From Myxococcales bacterium (GTDB taxonomy: Bacteria; Myxococcota_C; UBA6777), in contig JALTMC010000608.1 in assembly GCA_027005175.1 (NCBI GenBank), positions 1-13,243 on the forward strand: DNA of 13,243 bases, read 5' to 3'. The notes under the pieces were generated by a model that did not search any database, was not told where the DNA came from, and was given only the letters and a program-made list of their open reading frames with translations. A program made the translations under genes and the position numbers. Shown here one piece after another: positions 7,297 to 13,243 of the stretch. The first letter of the stretch is position 1; every line of letters starts with the position of its first letter.

Positions 7297-8262
7297 ATGA
7301 CATCGATTCAACGTACCGAACTCTCTTCCTCGGCAGTGTCCGAAGCCTCTTCTGTTCAAGGGGAGAGCTTGTGGAGCGATGCCTGGAAGCGACTGCAAAA
7401 AAACAAGATGGCTGTTGCAGGAGGTCTCTTTTTGGTTCTTTTGGTGATTGCGGCCCTCGTTGGACCTTGGCTCTTGCCGTATCGTTTTGATGAACAGAAC
7501 CTGAATTCTACGTATGCTGCGCCTACGCTATCTCATTGGATGGGCACCGATGGCCTCGGAAGAGACCTCTTGGCCCGACTTCTCATGGGAGCCCGTATCT
7601 CTCTCGGTATCGGCTTTGTTGCCACCCTGGTCAGTATCTTGATCGGGCTTGTTTATGGAGCTATCTCCGGCTACTTAGGAGGCTGGGCCGATGAGGTTAT
7701 GATGCGTGTTGTGGATATTATGTACGGCCTGCCGTATATGTTTCTTGTCATTATCCTTATGGTGATCTTGCCCAAACTGCTGGGCTCTCATAGCCCCGGA
7801 CAGGCTGTGAGTCCCTACCAAAGCTTCTTGATTGTATTTATCGTCCTTGGGGCCTTTCAATGGTTGACCATGGCCCGCATTGTTCGAGGACAGGTGTTAT
7901 CATTAAAAGAGAAAGAGTTTGTTGAGGCAGCTGAGGCTTGCGGTGCAAAGAAACGTAGGATCTTGTTTGTACATATTGTTCCCAACTTGCTGGGGCCTGT
8001 GATTGTGTACTCTACACTGACCGTGCCTCAGGTTATTCTTGGGGAGGCTTTTCTATCCTTTATCGGTCTCGGTATTCAGGCCCCGCTTGCGAGCTGGGGA
8101 ACCCTTGCGGCTGAAGCGATGCAGAATATGAACCCGCTCCATTCAAACTGGTGGCTGGTTGTGTTTCCAGGGCTCTTTCTCGCCATCACTTTGTTCTCTC
8201 TCAACTTTGTTGGTGATGGCCTTCGGGACGCTCTCGACCCTCAAATGCGTGGAAAGATCTAA
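7297..8262 (+). CDS. oppC: Peptide ABC transporter permease, OppC/DppC type
   Basis: The second channel subunit of the importer, 321 residues. Its cytoplasmic N-terminal extension (about 1-37, Ser-rich then basic WKRLQKNK) and first helix (38-60) match OppC N-terminal architecture. The conserved stretch HWMGTDGLGRDLLARLL (80-96) followed by GARISL is a strong OppC/DppC signature. Membrane helices follow near 103-126, 140-160, 175-197, 228-255 and 285-305. The EAA loop is at 207-219 (EFVEAAEACGAKK), and GEAFLSFIGLGIQ plus PLASWG (249-268) are typical. It ends in GLRDALDPQMRGK, again standard for the family. The start at 7297 is chosen for its strong GGAGG site, giving a 13-bp gap after oppB. 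No defect is seen. The exact peptide range cannot be inferred from the permease. Confidence 0.95.
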   Translation: MTSIQRTELSSSAVSEASSVQGESLWSDAWKRLQKNKMAVAGGLFLVLLVIAALVGPWLLPYRFDEQNLNSTYAAPTLSHWMGTDGLGRDLLARLLMGARISLGIGFVATLVSILIGLVYGAISGYLGGWADEVMMRVVDIMYGLPYMFLVIILMVILPKLLGSHSPGQAVSPYQSFLIVFIVLGAFQWLTMARIVRGQVLSLKEKEFVEAAEACGAKKRRILFVHIVPNLLGPVIVYSTLTVPQVILGEAFLSFIGLGIQAPLASWGTLAAEAMQNMNPLHSNWWLVVFPGLFLAITLFSLNFVGDGLRDALDPQMRGKI

Positions 8263-8361
8263 ACCCACAAAAACAGGATGCCGCCCAGCCGAAAACAGGA
8301 TAGAGTGGAGCGTTGGTTCTCACGTTCTACCTTCGGCGATACCATTGGAGTGACGTGATTG

Positions 8362-9333
8362 ATGTCTGCGATTCTTGAAGTAGAAGATCTGGCGATTGAG
8401 TTTGCCACAGAGAAAGGTGCAGTTCAGGCAGTACAGGGTGTCTCTTTTCAACTTCATGCAGGTGAAGTGTTGGGGATGGTTGGAGAGTCGGGTTGTGGTA
8501 AGACCGTTACATCGCTTTCTTTGATGGGTTTGATCCAATCACCGGGCCGGATCTCACGTGGTGTGATTCGGTACAAAGGGAAAGATCTCACCCTGTACTC
8601 ACAGCGAGAATGGAATACCATTCGTGGAAAAGATATCGCGATGATCTTTCAAGATCCAATGACATCGTTGAATCCATTCTTAACGATTGGCTCTCAGATT
8701 CAGGAAGTGTTGGAGTTGCACACGGATTTGCGTGGTAAGGCGATTCGCAACCGGATCGTTGATGTTCTTGAATCTGTAGGATTAGAGTCTCCTGAGAAGA
8801 GGTTGGGTGCTTATCCCCATCAGTTCTCGGGAGGTATGCGGCAGCGTGTGATGATCGCGATGGCTCTGGCAGCGGAGCCTCGTATCTTGCTGGCAGATGA
8901 GCCAACCACCGCTCTTGATGTTACCATTCAGGCCCAAATCCTCGACCTGCTGGCCTCTTTGCAACAAGAAAGAGAGTTCTCGATTCTCATGATTACTCAT
9001 GATATGGGAATTGTTGCAGGTTTTTGTGACCGGCTTCAGGTGATGTATGCCGGTCGCATTGTGGAAAGAGCATCCGTACACGACTTGTATGCCAATCCCC
9101 TGCATCCCTATACCGAAGGCTTGCTGGGTTCTATCCCACGATTGGACCAGCCCATTGAACAACTTAAAGGTATCCCAGGTCAACCACCTCTCTTGATCCA
9201 TCCACCCCCAGGTTGTTTGTTTGCTCCACGTTGTGAATATGCCTCACCCAAATGCCGTGAAAACGTTCCTCCTTTGGAGACACAAGAACATCGAGAAATT
9301 GCTTGTTTTCATCACGCCGAGATTCGCGATTGA
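8362..9333 (+). CDS. oppD: Peptide ABC transporter ATP-binding protein, OppD/DppD type
   Basis: A cytoplasmic ATPase of 323 residues that drives the OppB-OppC channel together with OppF. Walker A GESGCGKT is at 41-48, Q-loop Q97, ABC signature FSGGM at 155-159, Walker B ILLADE at 175-180 and switch histidine H213, all intact. The family C-terminal domain is present (HPYTEGLLGSIPRL at 248-261, then PPPGCLFAPRC). Four cysteines (285, 291, 298, 315) form a CX5CX6CX16C pattern. Some DppD/OppD proteins, for example of Mycobacterium tuberculosis Dpp, hold an Fe-S cluster in this region, so a cluster is plausible here. The ATG at 8362 is used; a TTG one codon upstream (8359) is better spaced from GGAG (8347-8350) and could be the true start. 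A 99-bp gap separates it from oppC, longer than between the permeases, with no clear promoter. Confidence 0.95.
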   Translation: MSAILEVEDLAIEFATEKGAVQAVQGVSFQLHAGEVLGMVGESGCGKTVTSLSLMGLIQSPGRISRGVIRYKGKDLTLYSQREWNTIRGKDIAMIFQDPMTSLNPFLTIGSQIQEVLELHTDLRGKAIRNRIVDVLESVGLESPEKRLGAYPHQFSGGMRQRVMIAMALAAEPRILLADEPTTALDVTIQAQILDLLASLQQEREFSILMITHDMGIVAGFCDRLQVMYAGRIVERASVHDLYANPLHPYTEGLLGSIPRLDQPIEQLKGIPGQPPLLIHPPPGCLFAPRCEYASPKCRENVPPLETQEHREIACFHHAEIRD

Positions 9334-9376
9334 TGCGAGTGTTGCTGCGAAAAGAGAGAGTGAGTTTGCTTGTATT

Positions 9377-9404
9377 CCTCAGCCCTCCTTGTGATCGGCT
9401 GGGG
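9377..9404 (+). other. Possible hairpin in the oppD-oppF gap
   Basis: CCTCAGCC (9377-9384) can pair with GGCTGGGG (9397-9404), 8 bp including one G-T pair, with a 12-nt loop. It is followed by a short AGATC/GATCT dyad (9405-9419) and then the ribosome binding site of oppF. There is no U-tract, so a terminator is unlikely. An mRNA processing or stability role is possible, or it may be chance. Confidence 0.25.
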
Positions 9405-9436
9405 AGATCTACACGATCTTCTGGTAGGGGACCATC

Positions 9437-10249
9437 ATGTCGAAAAAAATAGTGGAAGTACGAGACCTCAAGGTCCACTTTACCTCTCATAAAGGCTTCT
9501 TGTGGAACAAGACAGTGGATGTAGTTAAAGCTGTGGATGGTGTGTCTTTTACGTTGGAAGAGGGGGAAACTCTCGGCTTGGTGGGGGAGTCTGGATGTGG
9601 AAAATCGACGACTGCTCGTGCCGTGATGCGATTAATCCCTCCAACCCAGGGTGAGATCTTAATGGATGGAAACGATCTCATGGCACTCGATGCTGAAACC
9701 CTTCGACGGGCCCGCCGTGATTTTCAGATCATCTTCCAGGACCCTTATGCTTCCTTAAATCCACGGATGACCGTCGGGCAGATTATCGCTGAGCCACTGG
9801 TTAACTTCGAGATAGGTACATCCAAAGAACAACGAGAAAAAGTTCTGACATTGTTGGATGAAGTTGGCCTTCCTGGCAGTGCGATCAACCGTTACCCTCA
9901 CGAGTTTTCCGGTGGACAAAGGCAACGAATTAGCATCGCACGCGCTCTGGCTCCTCAGCCCAGGCTTGTGATCTGTGATGAACCCGTGAGCGCACTTGAT
10001 GTCTCTGTTCAAGCTCAGATCCTAACGTTGTTGCAAGAGCTACAGTCGCGATACAAGCTGACCTACCTCTTTATTTCACATGACTTGGCCGTTGTTCGTT
10101 ATATTTCAGATCGAGTGGCTGTGATGCATCGAGGGAAGATCGTAGAGATGGCAGACTCACTGTCGATCTTCAAGGAAGCAAAACACGAATATACACAGCT
10201 GTTGCTCGACGCTGTTCCTCACCCCGATCCAACCCGTCGAAGACGGTAA
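9437..10249 (+). CDS. oppF: Peptide ABC transporter ATP-binding protein, OppF/DppF type, short form
   Basis: The second ATPase of the importer, 270 residues, pairing with OppD. It shows Walker A GESGCGKS at 50-57, Q-loop Q101, signature FSGGQ at 157-161, Walker B LVICDE at 177-182 and switch H215. [15 protein letters not shown] near 100-114 is typical of OppF. TAGGGGA at 9425-9431 precedes the ATG at 9437. The protein ends in [11 protein letters not shown], just after the [12 protein letters not shown] segment. E. coli OppF continues about 60 residues with a Cys-containing tail; family members near 268 residues (NikE, SapF) lack it, so the short form may be natural. However, the last codons and the TAA stop (10247-10249) lie at the edge of a 75-bp tandem repeat, so loss of an older C-terminus is also possible. 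It is the last gene of the operon, 103 bp after oppD. Confidence 0.94.
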   Translation: MSKKIVEVRDLKVHFTSHKGFLWNKTVDVVKAVDGVSFTLEEGETLGLVGESGCGKSTTARAVMRLIPPTQGEILMDGNDLMALDAETLRRARRDFQIIFQDPYASLNPRMTVGQIIAEPLVNFEIGTSKEQREKVLTLLDEVGLPGSAINRYPHEFSGGQRQRISIARALAPQPRLVICDEPVSALDVSVQAQILTLLQELQSRYKLTYLFISHDLAVVRYISDRVAVMHRGKIVEMADSLSIFKEAKHEYTQLLLDAVPHPDPTRRRR

Positions 10250-10422
10250 CTTTTTACGGATAGTGAGGGACTTTGTAGGCAAGGATATCTTTAGAGTTAG
10301 CAGATGTCGCGTCAAAGCCGGTAACTTTTTACGAATAGTGAGGGACTTTGTAGGCGAGGATATCTTTAGAGTTAGCAGATGTCGCGTCGAAGCCGGTAAC
10401 TTTTTACGGATTGTGAGGGACT
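10236..10422. repeat. 75-bp tandem repeat, about 2.4 copies, at a convergent gene junction
   Basis: Units run 10245-10319 and 10320-10394, followed by a partial unit 10395-10422; a short partial match at 10236-10244 lies in the end of oppF. The two full units differ at 3 of 75 positions. Each starts GGTAACTTTTTACG, which can form a small hairpin (CCG-TAA against TTA-CGG, best in the third unit). That motif contains TAA on the plus strand and TAA on the minus strand. oppF stops in the first copy (10247-10249) and the convergent secreted-protein gene stops in the third copy (10404-10406). The period is 25 codons, and one frame on each strand is free of stops through the units. Confidence 0.92.
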
Positions 10423-11684
10423 GCCTGGGAAGGCGCTGATGTTGGTTTGGCGGGCGCAGATCTTCGATACCGATGTCTTCTGTGGCGACTTCGTTTCGGA
10501 TAACTTCTTGTGGGATAGGCTGTTCTGGGATAGGCTGTTCTGGGGGAAATCCTTTTGGGGCGAGCACTTCTGCTGTTTCGTGCAAAGATGCCGATGCCAG
10601 CGAGGACACCTCCCACAGGAATTAATGCGCCACCATTGCCAATGAATTGAAGCTGTGCGCTCTTTCCGTGGGTTGTGACTTTGTAGCGTAAAGAGGTGTT
10701 GGTGTACAGGTGTCGAATATAGCTGAACAGCGCATCTTTGTGTTTGGCAAGGGAAGCCAGTATGGGGTTACGTATTTTCTGACCTGACGGCTCAAACAAT
10801 CCGTCAGCGACGTTTAATATACCGCGACGGAGGAAGTCGCCCGCCACTCCGATTTGACCCACTCCTTCGAGGATGAGACGATATCGATTCAGGGTTTGTG
10901 GGCTCGTGGCAGTTACATTGGCAAGGGAGCCACCACCCCAGACCGCAGTGTATACTTGATCCATATCCATGAGTAGTGCCTGAAACATTCCAGGAGCACG
11001 TCGGAACTGACGTCGAAAAATGGGTGTCATCTTGAGACCGATCGCTATCGTATGATTGGGGCGGTATCCTCTGATAAAGTTCGCTTTCAGAGAACCTGGA
11101 GCAGCTTCCTCAGGTCCTGTTTTGGCGAGAGCCTGGAGGGTCTTTGAGGTGGCGAGTAAGATCTGACCTGTTGGTGTCCACGCGAAGGAAGGCTTTCGTT
11201 TGTTTTGATTGTGAAAGAATGTGAATCCCTTTGATGATTCCCGCAGCACCTTGATCTTTTTATCTGCGATAAATCCTTCCAACATTTTGCGCTGAAACTC
11301 TCCATGAACAATCACCATGATCTCAGGCTTACTCATCCTCCGTTCAAAGGACAATGCCACAGTGATAAAGCGAATCTGATTGAGCTTCACCACTTTCAAT
11401 TCACGTTCCGCTTTGTTCATTGCACCTTTAATCATTCGATCCAGTCTATCAAACATGGACTTGATCATCGGGTCTTTGGCCACAAATGGCCTTTTGCCCA
11501 ACTCGGTAATCGATCTTTCAAAGTGAAGTTTCATGGAGCGTATATCAATATGGAATACGACCTGTGCAGAGTTGGGTACATAGTGACAGAGCTGAGCAGC
11601 AGGTACTGGCGGACCCACTGGATTGACAGGTAAGAGTAATGAGTCGATGAGTAATAGAAACCATGCGAGGGAACTTGACGCCAT
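10404..11684 (-). CDS. Secreted hypothetical protein with Arg/Tyr/Pro-rich basic tail
   Basis: A 426-residue protein without a firmly recognised family. The ATG at 11684 is preceded by AAGGAG (plus-strand 11695-11700), spacer 10. Residues 1-30 form a likely signal peptide (LAWFLLLIDSLLL, then cleavage possibly after PAA), so it should be exported. The mature part starts with YVPNSAQVVFHIDIRSM, followed by repeated small beta/alpha-looking segments (IMVIVHGEF, GQILLATS). This layout recalls secreted myxobacterial proteins that begin with a VP-x-AQ-V motif (DUF3352-like); that is a tentative inference. A Gly-rich segment (349-366, GNGGALIPVGG then LAGIGIF) comes before a basic tail at 370-410 with RTAYP repeats (382-391) and RHRRHRYRR (400-408). 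The tail could bind nucleic acid or an acidic polymer. The last codons fall in the 75-bp repeat, which provides the stop. It converges with oppF and has its own upstream region of about 360 bp. Confidence 0.8.
   Translation of the reverse strand: MASSSLAWFLLLIDSLLLPVNPVGPPVPAAQLCHYVPNSAQVVFHIDIRSMKLHFERSITELGKRPFVAKDPMIKSMFDRLDRMIKGAMNKAERELKVVKLNQIRFITVALSFERRMSKPEIMVIVHGEFQRKMLEGFIADKKIKVLRESSKGFTFFHNQNKRKPSFAWTPTGQILLATSKTLQALAKTGPEEAAPGSLKANFIRGYRPNHTIAIGLKMTPIFRRQFRRAPGMFQALLMDMDQVYTAVWGGGSLANVTATSPQTLNRYRLILEGVGQIGVAGDFLRRGILNVADGLFEPSGQKIRNPILASLAKHKDALFSYIRHLYTNTSLRYKVTTHGKSAQLQFIGNGGALIPVGGVLAGIGIFARNSRSARPKRISPRTAYPRTAYPTRSYPKRSRHRRHRYRRSAPAKPTSAPSQAVPHNP
10511..10540. repeat. 15-bp tandem repeat, 2 units, inside the secreted-protein gene
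   Basis: TGGGATAGGCTGTTC occurs twice in perfect tandem (10511-10525 and 10526-10540), and a degenerate copy follows. In the minus-strand frame it encodes the pentapeptide RTAYP repeated in the basic tail. The 15-bp period keeps the frame. Confidence 0.85.
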
Positions 11685-11876
11685 AATAATGGTTCTCCTT
11701 GGCTTTTTTTATCAAACTGACGATAGATTCGAAGTTGAAAGGTAGAGAAGATGGGAAGCACTGTCAAGCCCAACATCCAATTCTACACAACAATCCTCAA
11801 GAACAAGAACGTCAGCGCAAGCAGGCGCTGTTGTTGAATGGAAAAGATCCACGAATGGCACGAATGGAAAACAAGA

Positions 11877-11915
11877 AAGGTTACAGTCTCAAGAGCCTAC
11901 AAAACGGGTAACCTT
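11877..11915. repeat. Perfect 8-bp inverted repeat, 23-nt loop
   Basis: AAGGTTAC at 11877-11884 faces GTAACCTT at 11908-11915. The right arm, GTAACCTT, is also found in the direct repeats at the right end of the window (13118-13125 and 13231-13238). It could be an operator for the minus-strand gene starting at 11684, or a remnant of a dispersed palindromic element. The role is unknown. Confidence 0.5.
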
Positions 11916-11941
11916 CAAGAGTTCTGTGTCCACTTCACAAG

Positions 11942-11970
11942 AAATAACTCTTCGACCTGAGGGGTTATTT
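11942..11970. terminator. Terminator-like hairpin downstream of the Cys-rich lipoprotein gene
   Basis: AAATAAC (11942-11948) pairs with GTTATTT (11964-11970) around a 15-nt loop. On the plus strand two further T follow, giving a TTTTT run; on the minus strand the tail is only TTTCTT. It lies about 75-105 nt past the stop of the minus-strand gene ending at 12046, where a terminator is expected. The stem is A/T-rich and the tail is weaker in the needed direction, so this is only a candidate. Confidence 0.35.
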
Positions 11971-12045
11971 TTGCTTGAAAAAAAGTTACCTATCCAATGT
12001 GTTTGACTCATCTCCGTGCTCGTAGACACATGTCGATGGCAAACC

Positions 12046-12993
12046 TTATCTCTGACACAGCTTCTTAAAGAAATGGAGTATCTTTTGTTGGGCAGGTTTT
12101 CCGAGCCTCCACTTGAGAAAACCTGCCATGATCTTCCTCGGATAGTACCCACAATACCGACTCTTTTCACGAATCAGCTTGCTGTACTGACGTTGCAATA
12201 ATGGAAAGCCAATATCGTGATAACACAATTGTTGGTAGCTTCTTAACCACGTTTGTGCAGCACTCTTATGTAGCTTTTTAAGCGGTCGTGTCTCTTTGAC
12301 ATTGCATTGCCATGGGAACTGAGAAAGGGAAAGATACTTCGTACGCTTCTTTCGAACAGTATGTAGCTTTTGAGCAAACTGTAACGCAACACACGCCTGC
12401 TGGATTGCCCTGGCTTGCTGTTGTGTTGCTTTCGAACGGTGCAAATAAGTGCTGTCATAACAAACTCGAAAATCGGAATGAGTTGAACCTTGCTGTCCTA
12501 GCTTCTTCAACCAGCCTGGCATCTTCTCCAGACAGTATTGATAGAAAGAACGTGACTCCCGTTTTGGTGATTTCATCTCGTGGCTCAGCTGCACTGCTAA
12601 CTTGTCCTCTGTACAGGCATGTTGGGCCTTGTACCACTGCTTGCTTTTCTCCCAACGCTTAACCGCTTTCAGAGCCTCAACCATTCTTAATCGCTGAAAA
12701 TCTATCTTGTGCTTATCCTCCACATCCCGCCTACACTTCATAAAGTCTGAACATGCCTTCTTCTGCAGACAATGCAGCTTCTGCTTCATCACTTCATGGG
12801 TCTTCTTCTCATTCAAACGTGTATGACAAAAATTCCAAATGATAGGACGAAGCCCTTCTTTGTCCTTGACTTGCTTTGCACACAATAATTGACGCTCCGC
12901 ATAATTTGGACATGTCTCTTGCTGCTTGCATCCCTGTACCATCCATAGCATGAATACAAACAAACCCACTCTGCCAAACCACAAAGCTCTCAT
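12046..12993 (-). CDS. Cys-rich lipoprotein of unknown function
   Basis: A 315-residue predicted lipoprotein. The ATG at 12993 has GGGAG on the minus strand (plus 13000-13004), 6 nt upstream. Residues 1-21 are an export signal (R2 and R8, then GLFVFMLWM) ending in the lipobox VQGC with C22 as lipidated cysteine. The residue after it is K, so outer-membrane sorting is possible but unproven. The mature part has 14 more cysteines (28, 38, 56, 75, 81, 87, 127, 154, 178, 201, 230, 257, 281, 313), an even number, which suggests seven disulfides outside the cytoplasm. The spacing C75-X5-C81-X5-C87 is the tightest cluster. The chain is very basic (many K and R) with helical-looking Lys/Gln-rich stretches. 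I recognise no domain. Cys-rich lipoproteins of this style are common in Myxococcota, which supports the taxonomic guess. No partner gene is visible nearby; the gene upstream, if any, lies beyond the window. Confidence 0.78.
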   Translation of the reverse strand: MRALWFGRVGLFVFMLWMVQGCKQQETCPNYAERQLLCAKQVKDKEGLRPIIWNFCHTRLNEKKTHEVMKQKLHCLQKKACSDFMKCRRDVEDKHKIDFQRLRMVEALKAVKRWEKSKQWYKAQHACTEDKLAVQLSHEMKSPKRESRSFYQYCLEKMPGWLKKLGQQGSTHSDFRVCYDSTYLHRSKATQQQARAIQQACVALQFAQKLHTVRKKRTKYLSLSQFPWQCNVKETRPLKKLHKSAAQTWLRSYQQLCYHDIGFPLLQRQYSKLIREKSRYCGYYPRKIMAGFLKWRLGKPAQQKILHFFKKLCQR

Positions 12994-13090
12994 CCTCTAC
13001 TCCCGTTCGAAGTCATTCTTCCACCCATGAACTGTCAATCTATCACGTTTTTTGTCAGTGCTCCCAATCTATATCAGCGAGAATCGACCG

Positions 13091-13243
13091 CTTGTTTGTG
13101 ATAAGACCCCTCCCCCTGTAACCTTATGATAGGACTCCAACTTCCCCCTCCCCACCAACGGTGGAGGAGGGGGATAGAGCTTATGATCTGCAAATGGGTA
13201 CGACTTGTTTGTCATAAGACCCCTCCCCCTGTAACCTTATGAT
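13091..13243. repeat. 40-bp direct repeats with a 73-bp spacer, running off the window
   Basis: The units 13091-13130 and 13204-13243 match at 39 of 40 positions (G or C at the tenth base); the period is 113 bp. Each carries a C-rich core (CCCC-T-CCCCC) between ATAAG and CTTAT, so each can form a stem with the C-rich run in the loop; the second copy has a perfect 7-bp stem (13212-13218 with 13236-13242). CTTATGAT occurs a third time in the spacer at 13180-13187. The second unit ends exactly at the window edge, so more copies may follow. The spacer is too long for CRISPR. Confidence 0.85.
13144..13173. other. Strong C-rich/G-rich hairpin in the repeat spacer
   Basis: The arm 13144-13156 (CCCCCTCCCCACC) pairs with 13160-13173 over 13 base pairs with one bulged A (13165) and a 3-nt AAC loop. 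It is nearly all G-C. There is no T-tract on either side, so it does not look like a standard terminator. It sits between the two 40-bp direct repeats. Confidence 0.8.

Larger units (their letters stand above)
11685..12045. other. 361-bp non-coding gap between two minus-strand genes
   Basis: It contains the ribosome binding site of the secreted-protein gene next to 11700, a poly-T/poly-A tract at 11703-11709, a direct repeat of CGAATGG at 11852-11868, a perfect 8-bp inverted repeat (listed separately) and a terminator-like hairpin (listed separately). A 70-codon open frame on the plus strand (11699-11911) starts with TTG, has no ribosome binding site and no recognisable features, so it is not called. 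No promoter with good -35/-10 boxes was found, although the minus-strand gene needs one here. Confidence 0.6.

Noticed and set aside
10157-10609. 150-codon minus-strand open frame with 25-residue repeats
   Set aside because: It is open only because the 75-bp repeat has a length divisible by three and lacks stops in this frame. It overlaps oppF and the secreted-protein gene and has no start signal.
11699-11911. 70-codon plus-strand open frame in the 361-bp gap
   Set aside because: It has a TTG start without a ribosome binding site and a low-complexity, Lys/Gln-rich translation containing DNA-level repeats. It is not convincing as a gene.
12312-12662. 116-codon open frame antisense to the lipoprotein gene
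   Set aside because: The minus-strand frame has a signal peptide, lipobox and ribosome binding site; this one has none of these.
13091-13243. CRISPR array
   Set aside because: Only two repeats are visible, with a 73-bp spacer that contains a palindrome and part of the repeat. There are no cas genes in the window.

Overview
The window looks like bacterial chromosome with GC content near one half by eye (not computed). The best guess is a Myxococcota / Deltaproteobacteria-type organism. This rests on a transmembrane Ser/Thr protein kinase with an extracytoplasmic sensor domain, a Cys-rich secreted lipoprotein, a secreted protein of myxobacterial layout, and many short tandem repeats. No rRNA, tRNA or phage gene is visible to anchor the taxonomy, so this is inference.

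Layout from left to right. (1) 217-1383 (+) is an unrecognised soluble protein whose last 13 codons lie in a 40-bp tandem repeat. (2) 1458-4025 (-) is a membrane Ser/Thr kinase with a Cache-like sensor, convergent with gene 1. (3) A 210-bp divergent promoter region holds inverted repeats at 4084-4123. (4) 4236-10249 (+) is a complete oligopeptide/dipeptide ABC importer operon in the order binding protein, permease B, permease C, ATPase D, ATPase F. (5) A 75-bp tandem repeat at 10236-10422 holds the 3' ends of both oppF and the convergent secreted-protein gene at 10404-11684 (-). (6) A 361-bp non-coding gap with palindromes and a possible terminator follows. (7) 12046-12993 (-) is a Cys-rich lipoprotein of unknown role. 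(8) The right end carries 40-bp direct repeats and a strong C-rich/G-rich hairpin.

The importer should bind peptides outside the inner membrane and pass them through the OppB-OppC channel, powered by OppD/OppF. Its binding protein is unusual. It is about 150 residues longer than the family norm because an SH3b-like module (about residues 150-318) is inserted within the peptide-binding fold, which suggests attachment to cell-wall or peptidoglycan material. The divergent kinase could couple an extracellular small-molecule signal to control of import, but only gene position supports that.

No defence system, CRISPR array, insertion sequence or biosynthetic cluster was found. The best candidates for something new are the SH3b-containing binding protein and the repeat families at gene 3' ends, where the repeat itself supplies the stop codon.
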